Below are positions 13,710 through 26,044 of a DNA stretch of 64,000 bases, in pieces. The first letter of the stretch is position 1, and each line of letters begins with the position of its first letter. This DNA comes from Poronia punctata (taxonomy: Eukaryota; Ascomycota; Sordariomycetes; Xylariales; Xylariaceae). The stretch lies in assembly GCA_022579005.1 (NCBI GenBank), contig MU401457.1, positions 1 to 64,000 of the forward strand, in the 5' to 3' direction. Made by a program: the position numbers and the translations under genes. The notes under the pieces were generated by a model, which saw only the letters and a program-made list of their open reading frames with translations, searched no databases and was not told where the DNA came from.

Positions 13710-15300
13710 ATGACCGGTCCCGGTAGGTCACGGAGCGATTCGGCTTCGGCTTCGGCTTTGGCGGAACGCACACCACTGCTTCTACTACCACCCCGCCACC
13801 ATGAACAGGGTACCGTCATCAACGCATTATGCATCGTGATATTCATCATATGCTGCTCGGGCGGGTTCACCCAATTACCCCTGACGCGTCTGATGGAGGA
13901 TATCCTCTGTCACCGATACTATGGCATCGAGGATTTCATCGACGAGAGCATGTGCAAGGTGGACGGGGTCCAGAAAGAACTTGCTTATATCTTGGCCATC
14001 AAGTCGACTCTTTTTGCTGTTGTTGGTTGCGTTGCTGCTTTTCCTTGGGGGGTGGCTGCTGATAGGTAAGTTAAGTAAGTAAATCAATCCGTAAGAGAAA
14101 ACATTTGCTGATTTTTTGGGGGGTTGGGGAGGGAATAGGGTTGGAAGAAAACCTATAATAGTCCTCGCAGTAGCGGGATTGTTGGTGAGCGTCTTAATGG
14201 AAATGACAGTCGTGTATTGGCACGATGTTTTCCCCCTGACTGCCGTTTGGGCTGCGGCCGCGGGACAGGCTATTGGTGGGGGAGATGCGGTTTTGATCGC
14301 GGTGATTTCTACCATGGTTACTGATGCCACGAGGGAGGAAGATAGGTACGTTTTTTTTCTTTCGTTTATATATATATATATATATACATTACACAGACTC
14401 ACAGACCTTACGAGATACTACCGTTGAACTAAAACATTCTTTCCTTTCTACACATCTAGGGCAATGTCATTCCTCCGCGTCCACGTATCGAATCTCTGCG
14501 GGAGTCTACTCTCCCCCTCCCTTTCCGCCATCGTCATGTCTCGATTCGGCAAGAATTTATGGATCTCCCCCTTTATTGGCCTATCTCTCCTAGTCGGAGG
14601 CGGGATAGGCTTCATTTTTCTGCCCGAGACAATACCACCACCGCCATCATCATCATCCACCTCGAAAAAGTCGAAATCGTCCATGCGCACGTACCTAACA
14701 ATCCTCAAATCCTCCCCAATCTTCCTCCTAACCCTCCTCTGCTCCATGCCCGTCTTCTACTCGACCCTCAACTTCCTAAACCAATTCGTATCCGTGCGCT
14801 ACCACATCACCATCGCGCAAACGGGCTACGTACAAAGCGCCTACGGGATAGCCAGTATTTTCGCCTCCTTGATCGTTCTACCCTTTATCTCCAAACATCT
14901 CGCCCCGAACTCGCGCGATCTCTTCCTAGCCCGCACATCCTACCTAGCCCTCCTCCTCGGCTCTCTAACAATGTCCCTCGCCCCCTCTCTCGTCTTATTC
15001 GTCCTCGGCTTGGTCCTTCTAGCTCTCGGTTCGGGCGCGGGTAGTCTGACGAAGAGTTTGATGAGTTCGCGCGTGGATGCGGATGCGAGAACGAGATTGT
15101 TTAGTCTGGCGAGTGTGGTCGAGGTTTTGGGAAGTGTTTTTGCGCAACCTATGCTTGCTGCTTTGTTCTCGCTCGGGTTGGGGTTGGGAAATGATGATGA
15201 TGATGGTGGGTATGAGTTTTGGATTGGGTTGCCGTATTTTGGGATTGCGGTCTTGGTTGCTCTTGCTGGGGGGTTGTTGGTTTTTGTAAAGGAAGGATGA
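13710..15300 (+). CDS. Major facilitator superfamily transporter
   Basis: Predicted 12-TM membrane transporter of 467 aa; substrate unknown. Exons 13710-14065, 14139-14345, 14460-15300; both junctions rebuild an AGG (Arg) codon. The first ATG with good context (CAAAATGACC) is at 13710. The N-terminus is Ser/Ala-rich and cytosolic, with a TPLLLLP segment. The MFS signature between TM2 and TM3 is split by intron 1 and reads AADRVGRKP, the classic D-R-x-G-R-[RK] loop. A Ser/Lys-rich central loop (IPPPPSSSSTSKKSKSS) separates two six-helix halves. The closest remembered relatives are DHA1-like fungal MFS proteins with a PLTRLxEDxLC motif after TM1. Intron 2 contains a (TA)n tract at 14366-14386. 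It lies 620 bp from the convergent Zn2Cys6 regulator, which may or may not control it. Confidence 0.9.
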
Positions 15301-15919
15301 TGAAGATGAAAATGGGAAAATGGGAAAGGGAAAGGGAAAAGGGGGGTTTGGTTTAGATGATTGTTTAAACGAAACCTAGAGTAGATAACTTGATTGATTT
15401 TGTTGCGACTACCTACAGGACCGACTTATTTACCTAATTAATCCGGTCTCTTCCTGGTCGGGCAAAGTAACGCACTCCTCTTCTTTTATTCATCCTCTTT
15501 AATCGCGGCAGCTGATGTTGAAAAGGGGACGAGTTATTCAAGTTAGATCCGATGTCGATGTATTACCTACCAGACCAAAAAAGAGGGGGGAAAAGAGAAG
15601 AAAAGAGAGAGAGAGAGAGAGAAAAGGCATATCTACCTCCATATACCCGGTTTCGGCCCGGCACCATCTCGCACGATAACTAGTAGAAATCCCTGATTCC
15701 TCGGTTAAAACAGATAGACGTCTTGAAATCGTTTATGTTTACCCGCTCTCGTCCATTTTCACATGCCGGCCCTGACAAAGAGTGGTAGAATTAAATTAAT
15801 ATTTTTCTGGAATAAAATATAAAAATCGCTTTTCTTTACACATATATACCTACCTATATCTACCCAGAAAATTGATAAAGAAAAAAAAAGATCAAAACTA
15901 CACGCCACAATGAGCGACA
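15301..15919. other. Convergent 3' intergenic region with GA microsatellite
   Basis: Shared downstream region of the MFS gene (+) and the Zn2Cys6 gene (-). It contains a G+A-rich stretch and a (GA)n run at 15604-15623. No coding or RNA gene was seen. Confidence 0.6.
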
Positions 15920-18900
15920 TCATCCATCCCTCATAGCTTCGAGCAAAACGCGGGCAGTCTCTTTATCAGATGCCGCATCCGCGTCCGGGTCCGCGTTCGC
16001 GTCTAGGTCTAAATCTAATCGTCTATCTTCTTCGCCCCAAACCTGGTCGATCCAATTTCCCAGGCTCAGATTCATATCTATGTCGTTATCAATAACCATC
16101 TCGTCATGTTTGTTGTTCTGGGGGTGAGTATGAGTATGATGATGATTATTATTATTCCCCTGTTGTTCTGGGCTCGTGGTTGTCGAGGTGGTTGTTGTTG
16201 TTGTTGTGCCGTCGCTATTATCGACTGCGACAAGGTCCGGGACGTCCCGATTCTTTTCGTCGTCCCTTTGCAACACGTATGCTGTGAGTGCATCGGCGTT
16301 GAGGGCGTAGTCGATGTCGTCTAGACCCATCTCCAAATTCATTCCCATTCCCATCCCCATCGGATCGTTGTGGCCGAATATGTCGGTATCACTAGTTAGG
16401 TGGCCAGAGCCGTCAAATAGAGGCGATGACGAAAACATGCTGGAAGGCTGTCTTTGCATTTGCTCATTATTTCTGTTGCCGTCATCGACTGCGGCTCCTG
16501 AGGCCGGACCCTCTGCCATATGCGGCGCCGGTTCCGGTGATGCCGAACCCTCGTCTGACGAGACCGAATGTACGCTTCCCAATTGAATTTGCGGGGTGGA
16601 ATTCGGAACAAAGACTTCGGCATCATCCGAAGGGGCGGCGCGACGTGCGAAGCTGAAGCCAGGATCGGGGTCCGGATCAGGCGCTCGAGTTTGAGGTTTG
16701 GGCCGGTTGCCGGCGAGGAGGGCCCGGATTGGGCTGAAGCCTTGAGCGAACAGTCCACGTAGCTTGACGGGGAAGTCGGTCTCCCTGGCCAGTCTGCCCT
16801 TACTAATGCTGATATCCATGGTCATCGACAGTCGCAGGTACGAGTCTGGTTGAGAGGCCAGGATGTCGGTCCAGTCAGAGATGACAGGTGTCTTGCCGTC
16901 ACCGTACTCCTGGTTTGACACGGCCACGCCTGTATTGGAGTTGCAGGGTGGATCGATCTGTGCTAGGTTGACGATATGACGTATCGTCTCGCTGATGTAG
17001 TCCACGCCGTCGTATTGGGGCTGGTAAGTCTTCATAGCCTCGATAAGGATGTTTAATCGATGCTGTTTCAGAGCCGTTTCCCTTCTCTCTTCTGGAGTCT
17101 TTTGTTTGTTTTGCGACGAGAGTTTCACGTCTATGATGTGAAGCACCAATGGCATCGCTGTGCAGGATATTCTACAAATAGCCACGTGTCAGTGAGCTAC
17201 GTTGGAAAGTCTTTTCTTGTGAGCACTACTTACGCGCTGATGGGAAGCCACCGGGCAAGTCCACGTTGGATCAACTCGTTCAGACATTCCGTAACGCCAC
17301 AAGCGGCGTCTTTGAGCTCGTGGCGGCTTTCGTAAATGTTCGATATGCTGAGACCAGGGGAGGTTGATATGGCTGTTTGTAGAACCTCATGGTGACACAG
17401 CGCGGCTCGGGCAGAGCTGAGCGTATTTGTGTAAGTCTCTTGGCCATTCGGATGCATGTTGATTATGTGGATGCGGATCTGGACACGGGGAAACTAAAAC
17501 TTACTGGTAAAACATGTACATCAGGTTCGTGTAAAGTATTACCGAATCATGATAACGTTTGTCATCCGGCGCCCTCCTCGACATGGGGAAGCGGAGAATG
17601 GCGGTGTTATACCATTTTCTTAAGGCCGTCTTGGACTGTCGTATCTTTTCAGCACCTTCGGGCCCATTATACCTGCTCCAGCCTGGAACGTCGTTCAGCG
17701 GGAAGACTAGTGTTAACAGATCCGTCAATACAGAGCAAAGTTCGCCAAGTTGAGTAAAGATCTCGATTAAGCGACGTTTCGTCTCCGAGTTGTAAACCTT
17801 GGAGTGTTCGACTTCATCGCCTAGATCCGGAAATCCAAGGCCAGTATTGGAGTCGACATCGAAATGCGCTCGGGATACCTGGATGCTCCGTCGCATGCCG
17901 AGAGAGATTAAACGGTCCCGGATGACGCAGCACCACCATAACCGCTTCAAAGTGTTTTGCTTCTTATACTCTATCGGATCTGTAATAGGGCAAAACGGGG
18001 GCATGGCCGAGTAAATGTGGGCCTCTGCGCTCTTTGCGTTCTGTATCGCCACACCCAGCCAAGCCGTGCTGGACTTTTTCGTCGCAAGTGACCAGTTCGG
18101 GACCCAATAGGTAAGAAGCAGTGCAGTTTGGGATAGACAGACAAGCGAGGATTCGGTATCAAAATCAAATAAGAGCTGTATACTGTCAGACACCAAGTAT
18201 TTCCCTATACTAGTTGATGGTAAGAAATGAAATGCCTACCTTTGTGCGTCGGTATAGAGTTGCTCGGGCAGTACGGTAGTTTGAGAATCCTAGAGCCTTG
18301 ATGCTACTTTTTGATACGTACTACGGCGTATATCAGTAAACTCGGTTCTGTGTACTGCAATGCTGCAAGAATAACTCACATTACAGCAAGAGAATAACAT
18401 CGCTTGAAAGACGAGCAGAGACATCTTCTCAGGGGCCGTCCCGTTCCCTTGATTGAAGTAGAGGCTCCAGAAGTCCCCTTCGTTGATCACCGGCAGGAGG
18501 GGATGCACGTGCAGAAAATACTGTTGCACAAACTCGTCTAGAATAGCACGCGTCGGTATTCTGAGGCAGCCCTGTAACTCGAGATGATTTACGTCTTGAG
18601 GCATGATATTGTGAAAGTTGCTGATGGTGAGAAAGGGGTAATATGAGTACGTGATATCCGCCGTGGGCACGACCTGCTGCTCCCCGGGCCAAAGTGGTGC
18701 TTCGGGGGTGCCTAACGGCACGAACCCTGGCATTGGCGTGGATGTGAGGTTATCTGTTGTTCATGTTATGTTAAGATATGATTTCTAACAGGGACAGGGG
18801 CAGTCTGAACTCACTATTAAATGGCCTGGGCGTATTCATTGGCTGACTGAACATTGATTTAGAGGTCTCATCAAGTATAGCATATGACGGCCGCCTCTCG

Positions 18901-19392
18901 TGTGCCCTTTCATCCTGTATGCCGTTCTCGTGTCCGGGATACCCTGTTGTATTCAAGGTATCGCCAATACGGAAGCTATTCGTATGATCGGTTCCAGATG
19001 CATGAGCTTCTCCGTTGACTCTCGGTTCGGCAGCGCTCTCCAATGGCCCCTCATGGTCACACTCCTCGGTTGTGGGGAATATCGAATGGATTGTTTGATT
19101 TTCCCCGTTCGCTTCTTTTTCTCCCTTTCGGCTATAGGAGACGAGGTCAGTAAATTGGCTAATCATCGACAAGGACTATCAAAATAGCAGAAACTTACAA
19201 TCTAGAAGCCCTACTTGTGACGATACATGTCTCACTATCAAGATAGCAATTCATGCATGGTCTTCCTCTCTGTGATACATCACACCGAACCTTGCGGGCG
19301 CGGCACGACAAGCAAGCTTTTGGAGCCCTCTTGCGTGTCTTGTGAGGCCGCGCCGCAGGTGTAACGGACTGAAATGTTGCTACTGTCGCCAT
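15920..19392 (-). CDS. Zn2Cys6 transcription factor with fungal-specific TF domain
   Basis: Predicted nuclear DNA-binding regulator of 1023 aa. Exons (minus strand): 19392-19199, 19131-18815, 18753-18380, 18320-18240, 18175-17505, 17416-17234, 17171-15920; all phases agree. The binuclear zinc cluster is complete: C27-x2-C30-x6-C37-x8-C46-x2-C49-x6-C56, preceded by a basic KTRKRAPK stretch. The middle-homology domain (exons 3-7) shows HPLLPVINEGDFW, a RTARATLYRR block, LLFDFDTESS and LLLTYWVP. The C-terminal ~300 aa are low complexity with Gln, Asn, Thr and His runs and acidic patches, as in activation domains. Layout resembles the Ctf1-beta/FarB group of cutinase and fatty-acid regulators, but I would not assign a target. 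The 59-nt intron 3 was placed by restoring family sequence (CCN|YVSKSSIKALGF). Confidence 0.88.
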
Positions 19393-20881
19393 TATTGCGT
19401 GAGTGCAAGAAGAGCGTCGGGTTAATTGTAGAAGATGGAAAAATGTCGAGGCACAAAACCCCAATATATGACTTGGAGAATAAATAAAATAGCTAAATAC
19501 CAAGGGCAGGCAAAACGTGGGGGAGTGGGGAGATGGCAGCCTACTGTACGCCCCAAGAAACTCGATCTTGACACTATAGACAGACTCTGGGGTTTCCCGC
19601 AAATGATCTCGAGTCTAGGCAAGAGCTAGTTATTCTAGCTCGACTTCTGTTGGGCGCCTCTAGTCTTGTGTGTTTGGGCGGTGCAGGTATCCGCCCTCTC
19701 GATGCCGACTATTTGGCGCTTTCGGGGTCGAGAACTACAAAGCGTAACGTGCGACAAGACCAAGACGAGGGGGTCCAGCGTGACCAAGACCTTGGACGCC
19801 ACATTGCCTCGGAGCTAGACCGACTTCCGGCGACACCGGTCTCTCAGTAAGATGGGAGCTAACCAACAGAAAGACGTGACCTGATTTATCAGCACCGACG
19901 ACGGCAGCCCCCAATGAAAAAGGGTGTGGATGCTGATGAGCCTGATGTACGTAACCCCTTAACCCGGTCCCATACCACTATAGGATCGACCGGCGTACAT
20001 GACATATATACTCTCCCAGATATCCGTACCACTCTAGCACCCTCTCACACCTTTTCGAAACGGACGGATCGGTCTTTCATCATTCTAGTTTCCTCGTAGT
20101 CTCGATAGAACCCCACAATCGGAGCTATCGGCGGGGCCCCACGAGGACACTCCACGAAAAACTGCAAGGGGCGGGGGGGGGGGAGTACATACCCAAAACT
20201 ACCACGATGGCACGATCCTCTACTTTTACCGAATCTATTTGCACTATTTTCCGACGTGGTGAGATAGATTGCGGAAGAATCTACCTGTGGGAAACCATCT
20301 AGGGATCCATCGGGCCATATGCACCGAAACAAGTCACAGCGTCAAGGACCTTCCCAATCGATTGTTGGATGACATATTTGACTTAATCGGAGTGAGATTT
20401 CCGGGTTTATGTATCCCGTAAGGCAGAGGGATATCTTTTTCAGGGAAGAACATGGTGTCGGTTATGATGATCCGGGATAAATGGCCGGCATTGTAAGGGC
20501 AATCAATCAAGCGGGAATAAAGGCTGCTCGGTAAAGAGCCCAGGCACCCAGGCATTTAACCTGGGGGGGGGGATCTCGAAGTGAGGACAGCTGTGGACAG
20601 TTGCTCGCTTATGGCGCACGTTTCTGGCTTAGGCAAGTACAAATATCTCCACTTTGAACAGTGCGTGTATAACATAGGTAGATGCTTACCTACTGTGCAG
20701 CTAGATACCTACCTACTGTACTCGTAGAGGAAAGGTGAGGAATCAGGAACATGTTCAACCTCTACGTAGTAAACATATCCTGAATGCGTAACTACGAGGA
20801 AGCTTTTTTCACGGCAGGCCTGGTCTGGCCTGTGCGTCGAAATATAAAATCTATGTGTATACCAGGTATGCATGTTGTAAC
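19393..20881. other. Intergenic region upstream of the Zn2Cys6 gene
   Basis: Lies between the regulator start and the DUF3176 3' end. Two G-runs occur (about 20173-20183 and 20563-20572). Short minus-strand open frames at 20045-20332 and 20334-20555 have no recognisable domain or splice logic. TACTCGTA occurs at 20719. TACCTA-type words cluster at 20670-20715. Confidence 0.5.
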
Positions 20882-22856
20882 TTAATGTTGCTTCGGCTCT
20901 CTAAAGACCCATCCTCCATTGTCTTGGGGAACCAATTCGATCTCTGTTCGTCCCACGCGACCTTTGAGCCCTTCAGGCATGTCCATCCCACCCTCAACTT
21001 CTGCATGAATATTCCTGGCAACCCTGCAGAATAGCATCTACTCGAAATCGAATCAGCATATGCTCTATCCTATAGGGCCCCTCATTTGAAGCCCAAAAAC
21101 TATGTGGGCCAGAAAGTGTTACTCACCGGAAGCGAGTCCGCCTTCCAAGCGCAAACTTGGTCGTGTGCCGTTCTCCACATGGTCTCCATCAGGTATATGA
21201 AAGCCAATACCGTGAGAATAACTGGGTACGCAATCCAGGACCAATTGACTTGAACTCGATAGACCGGGATACTCGCCGTCCCATGATACCGTGAATTCCC
21301 CTTCTCCCGCACAGCACCAGTGAGTTGGACATTGTTGGTTAAACTGGTAGCAAGCTTGGCAATCCAACCGGGTAGGTCTCCGCTGGCCGCTTCTATGGCC
21401 TGAATCCAGTCAGATTCATAAGTCATCTCCCCTTCTATCAGCGACGCGTCTCCCCGTAAAAGTTGATCTATGAAGGTATTCAATGCCCGGAGCGAGTCAA
21501 GAGGCACCCAGTAGCGCGAATCATTGCTTGCGTTCATTTCCGGCGGTATATCAAGGAAAACATATTCGTCGCTCTGTCCGTTCCCATAGGATGAAATGCC
21601 AGACTTTTCCCATCCCATTGTCACGACTCTATCCACAACGCCATGTGTAACGGTCACGTTGTAGCTTTGGAGGCAAAACCAAAGCTCACATTGGGAAGCT
21701 TGGACTTTCCTTCCCTGGGGCATATTCGCTGCCGACATGATGTCAAAGGTTGATATCAACGCTTTAGGAGCCACCCCGGGAGATTTCCAAGACTGCTTCG
21801 AGGGGACAACCCTGAAGAGGTATTCGAACACAGCGCCTGGTTTGTTGTGGATTGATGTGCCTGACTGCATCGAGTAACGGCAACCGCTACTTGAATCACA
21901 AGATGTGGTGAATTGCGATTCGGCACAGGCACCGCATACAGCCAACGATGGGAATGTGGGCCAAGTACAGTTCGTACCTTGACAGGTCACTGGCATATTC
22001 GCGATACTAGGGGCGATGATACCTTCATATATCGCAGCTTTCGTCGAAAGAGCAAGTGAAATATCTTGGGGGTTATTATTAGCTTATGGGTGGTTTTGCG
22101 TGGATCATAGGGGCTATTACCGCCAGAATTGCCATAGATTACATCATCCCATGTCTCGGACCTTGGGGGCATGGGCGCCGGTTCAGATCCCATGCTGTCC
22201 CCATGTACGAGGGCTTTGGAATCGGCGTACTCGACCATCTGAGGCGACAGGGTTTCAAAGCCCTGGATTAAGATCAATATCGCGGCACCGACACACGCAA
22301 GATGACTACTAAGTGGTAAGCAGGGAACCCTAAACCACTTCAACCGCGGCACCAACCTTGCTTTCATTTGCCAGATGAGAAAGAGGGACCCGTATAAGCC
22401 ACGAGATGCCTCGTCAAACATCTTGAAATCTTGTAGGTTCGCCCTCGCCTCCTCCTTCCCCTTGCGGAAGCACGACACCCAAAGCCATGCCCCCTGGCTG
22501 AGGCAAATCTCAACGATGGCTCTAAGGCCAATGCGGTAGATAGACATGATGGCTATCAGGACTGTACTGAATTGGATATCATTGCCCCAACTAGGCACAG
22601 CCTTACCGTCGTAAGCACATAGGAGAACCACGAGAGCTGCAGCGGAGGCAAGGCAGATGAGGCAGTACACGTACTCCTCCTGCCACTAGACGAGGGTTGA
22701 ACGCAGAGTACGCTGGGGATCGTGCGCCGACGATACGGCCTCTGACGATATGACCCCATTGGAGGGTCTACTGCTCGCAGTAGATATGATGTCGCTGTCC
22801 GTGTCTTTGCTGCCAATTTCGCCCGGTGGCCAGATTCGGACCTCTTGGTAAGACAT
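20882..22856 (-). CDS. DUF3176 family multi-pass membrane protein
   Basis: Fungal integral membrane protein of unknown function, about 592 aa. Exons (minus): 22856-22737, 22685-22121, 22064-21127, 21037-20882. The N-terminal core has the DUF3176 layout: WQEE, a TM helix (LASAAALVVLLCAYDG), KAVPSW, a second TM region, LSQGAWLW, FDEASRGLYGSL, then SSHLACVGAAILIL. A Cys-rich extracellular part follows (CQGTNCTW, CGAC, C..SSGCRY) and a late TM helix (WSWIAYPVILTVLAFIYLME) with the usual CAWKADSLP. The short last exon ends LVPQDNGGWVF, a typical family tail. Problem: an in-frame TAG sits at 22688-22686 right before WQEE. I treat it as the end of a 51-nt intron (22736-22686, GTATCG..TCTAG, length divisible by 3). 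The alternative is a nonsense mutation. Confidence 0.8.
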
Positions 22857-23578
22857 GACCCTCGTGCAGGTCGTAGTGCTAGAATATATATTCCCGTCCA
22901 AACTCCCGAGCCACCGGGCTCATCAACAAGTAAGGAACTATACGTGTGATAACACAATGGTGGGGGTGGCAGAACAATGATGTAACTGGTGCACAAGATA
23001 CATATCTCAACAGCTTAGGTTAAGAGCTCTGGAATAAGTAAGAGAGCTACCCATGAATATGTCAGAAAAATGAAGTTCTAGGTCAGGTGTCTTTTAAAAG
23101 ATAGGGAAGTTGCCCGATGATGAGGAAAAGATAAGCAACAGGTACGGTAATACAGAGGAGATAATGTGATGAGGTAAGACAAAACGTTTGTTGGCCGAGC
23201 CTTCTCAAATTGGTTGCTCGAAATCACGGCAAGCGCATCCTGACAAAGCCTGTCTCCACCCAGCATCCCTTGCGCTTCTAGATCTCCCTCCAATAAACAA
23301 GAAGAGAGCGAAGAAGAGAAGTATTGAACGATGATCACCCGTAATTGTAGGCATTCCTATTAGTTTTACCTAGCCGGAGAGATAAGCAACGGCATTCACT
23401 ACTGCAGACCCCGCATAAACTCCGTTGGTAAGATAGGGGTGCCCCTTGTGCAGCTATAACAAGATAACATATAACGTGATTATAAGTAGCGGCAGGAAGC
23501 TAGGGGTGCAGGTCAAATATAGTGTATGATTTTGGACTTTCAAGATTCCAAAGTTGAAGACTCCACCACCTTGGGAAA
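22857..23578. other. Divergent promoter region between DUF3176 and ureohydrolase genes
   Basis: The 722 bp between two divergently transcribed starts. No coding signal was found on either strand beyond short random frames. No clear TATA element was recognised. Confidence 0.5.
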
Positions 23579-25284
23579 ATGACACCAAACGTGCTGTTGT
23601 ACAACCTCTTCGCTATCCTCGGGGTATGCCAAGCCCGAACCTGGGAGTTTCCCCACACCCTCGGCTCACAGACGCCGTTGCTGGGCGGGCTCGGCACCGA
23701 CGATGTCGATATCGAGTATGGTAGCCAATTCCATGGGCTAACGACATACGCCAACATCCCATACGTGAATTGCTTTTCTGACGAGGCCATTGGTGCTGCC
23801 AAGTACGACATTGCTATTCTTGGCGCTCCGTTCGATACGGTCAGTAAACAACAACAAACTTGTACCTGGCTGAAGAGGAAAGAGAAGAGAAATTAGGTAG
23901 GTACTTACTTATGCTAATATTAGCCAGGGTGTTACTGCTCGGCCAGGAGGTCGCTACGGTCCTAGGGCCATCCGTGCAGCTAGTCAGCGGATTTACGCCG
24001 ATGCCGCATGGAGCGTGTATACAGGTACGTGTAAGATCCCGACTTGGCCGATACTTGTACGAGAGCCACTGGTATTGAGACACCATACATGCAGGAAAGA
24101 ATTCTCTTAAATCATGGGCCGCCGTCGTCGACTGCGGCGATGTGCCCTTGACATATCTGGACAATAACTATGCCTTGGCACAGTTGACCAAGGGGCACAA
24201 GGTATCGACAGATCTCAAGTAAATTTTGCTGCCGGCCACAATACTCATATGGATCTAGGTCACTTCCAGCCGGGAAGCTGCAAGTGGGAATTACTCGGTT
24301 ACTCCGAGGATACTCACACTCGGAGGGGATCACACGACGACATTGCCTGCCCTGCGGTCTACTTATGAGCATTGGGGCCCAGTTTCTGTCATACATTTTG
24401 ATAGCCATTTGGGTTAGTTTTGAGCTTACCGGTATACGGACGAGATTAACGACGAATAGATACCTGGGATCCAAAGGTACTAGGTAAGCAAGCATCAACC
24501 ACTCACCACACCTACCTTTACCGCCAACAACAAAAGCTTATCTTGTCCAAAGGAGGTGGCATCTCAGACTACGCGTAAGGCGACCTCATCCTGAGAGATA
24601 AACCTCCTATCCGGATTTCCTAACAACGAAATGATGAACACAGGGGTCTCAATCACGGCACCTTTCTGCACATCGCACATGAAGAGGTTCGCTATCACAT
24701 CACATCACATCACATCCCGTCTCGTCTGATGTCAACTTACTGAGGTACTTGTTGTACTTTTCCCCCAGGGTCTAATCCGAAACACCTCAATACACGCGGG
24801 GATCCGCGCCCCGCTCGCCCGGCCCAAAGGCGACATCACAAACGACGAGCGGTGCGGCTTCGCGAGACTGACGGCCCGGGACCTCGATCGCTTCGGCATC
24901 TCTGGCATCATCTCACGTATTCGTGAGCGCGTAACGGGACCTGTATATATTAGCGTGGATATTGACGTTTTAGACCCTGCTTTTGCGCCAGGTACCCTTT
25001 CCTTTTCCTTTTCCTTGTTTTCTTGTTGTGAAAGAGAAACTAACATCTTACAAGCAACGGGAACACCCGAGCCAGGAGGTTGGTCAACGCGCGAATTCCT
25101 CTCCATCCTAGACGGATTGGCGGGGTTACCCGTTGTCGGAGCGGACGTGGTCGAGGTCGCGCCGGCATACGATACCCGGGGCGAGACTACGGCGTTGGCG
25201 GCTACCGAGGTGGTCTGGTCGCTTCTCGGACTTATGATCGATACGCCTGTCAAATCTCTGGCTGATGAAGATTTAGAAGAATAG
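23579..25284 (+). CDS. Secreted ureohydrolase (agmatinase/arginase family)
   Basis: Predicted Mn-dependent hydrolase of guanidino compounds, 386 aa, most like fungal secreted agmatinases. Nine exons: 23579-23839, 23928-24024, 24095-24201, 24259-24412, 24460-24483, 24553-24574, 24644-24686, 24769-24991, 25055-25284; phases sum correctly. Residues 1-20 look like a signal peptide (hydrophobic, ending CQA). All six metal ligands are present: H180 (GGDHT), D203, H205, D207 (HFDSHLD), D300 and D302 ([10 protein letters not shown]). Other family blocks are [37 protein letters not shown] and [15 protein letters not shown] (rebuilt across a junction). Exons 5 and 6 are only 24 and 22 nt. The donor after exon 7 (GTTCGC) is unusual. 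Guanidinobutyrase or another ureohydrolase activity is possible; substrate cannot be read from sequence. Confidence 0.88.
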
Positions 25285-26044
25285 AAAGGGATTGGTATAT
25301 ATATATATATTGACGGGTGGGTCGAGTAGATACCTAGATGGATAGATGAATGAAAGACGTGCCGGCACGTTGAGGGTAGACTGACTGAATACAGCTTCCA
25401 GACGAGAAGGGAGTAATTTTGGGTAACTTTTGCTATCTGAGCTTTACTCGTAGTTCGAAACTGTGTATGTTTTACTTGCTCTTCGAAGATAACGGCCCCT
25501 GTCACACTGGTCTTTTATGGAGAAGACATCCATGATAGGAATGCTTCTGATTTACACATATAACAATACGGGCAACAGGAGAAAAATTCTTGAGTGAGGA
25601 ATAAAGCATAGATTGAGATTTGTATTGGATTTCCTACCAGTCACGATATACCCTTCGGCGCCTTCCCATGATGGATGAATACCGCGACAATGTTGGCCTC
25701 TATGAATTGATTTCCATTCCCTCCTGTCCTTTACGGATGGGAGTCGGGGATGCAGTAGAATGCAGTGAAAACGACTTTCAAACAAAGGAGACTTGACTAC
25801 AACCTCACCCTCTCCTCTCCACCACATACGATTACCGCCATCCCGTCCGACCAACCAGATTACAGCCGTAGGCACTGACCCCAGCTAGGTAAATTAAAAC
25901 AAGGACACGGGCGGTATGTGTCGGTCTCGTACTCCTTGGCGGGAAATCCGGAGAACCTATTGAATTATATACACAAGTCACATCTCCGTCAACATGTAAT
26001 TCCCTCGCGATTGGGCTGCCACGGCTGTGCGCATGTATTCCTGA
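25285..26044. other. Convergent 3' intergenic region
   Basis: Between the ureohydrolase (+) and Cox24 (-) stop codons. There is a (TA)n tract near 25297-25311 and TACTCGTA at 25445. A minus-strand open frame at 25552-25875 has no recognisable domain and I reject it. Confidence 0.5.

Noticed and set aside
13710..19392. Secondary-metabolite gene cluster around the MFS and Zn2Cys6 genes
   Set aside because: No polyketide synthase, NRPS, terpene cyclase, DMATS or tailoring oxidase lies nearby; neighbours are a DUF3176 protein and a ureohydrolase.
20045..20555. Two short minus-strand frames between the regulator and DUF3176 genes
   Set aside because: I tried to join them as exons but found no family match, and one crosses a poly-G/poly-C run.
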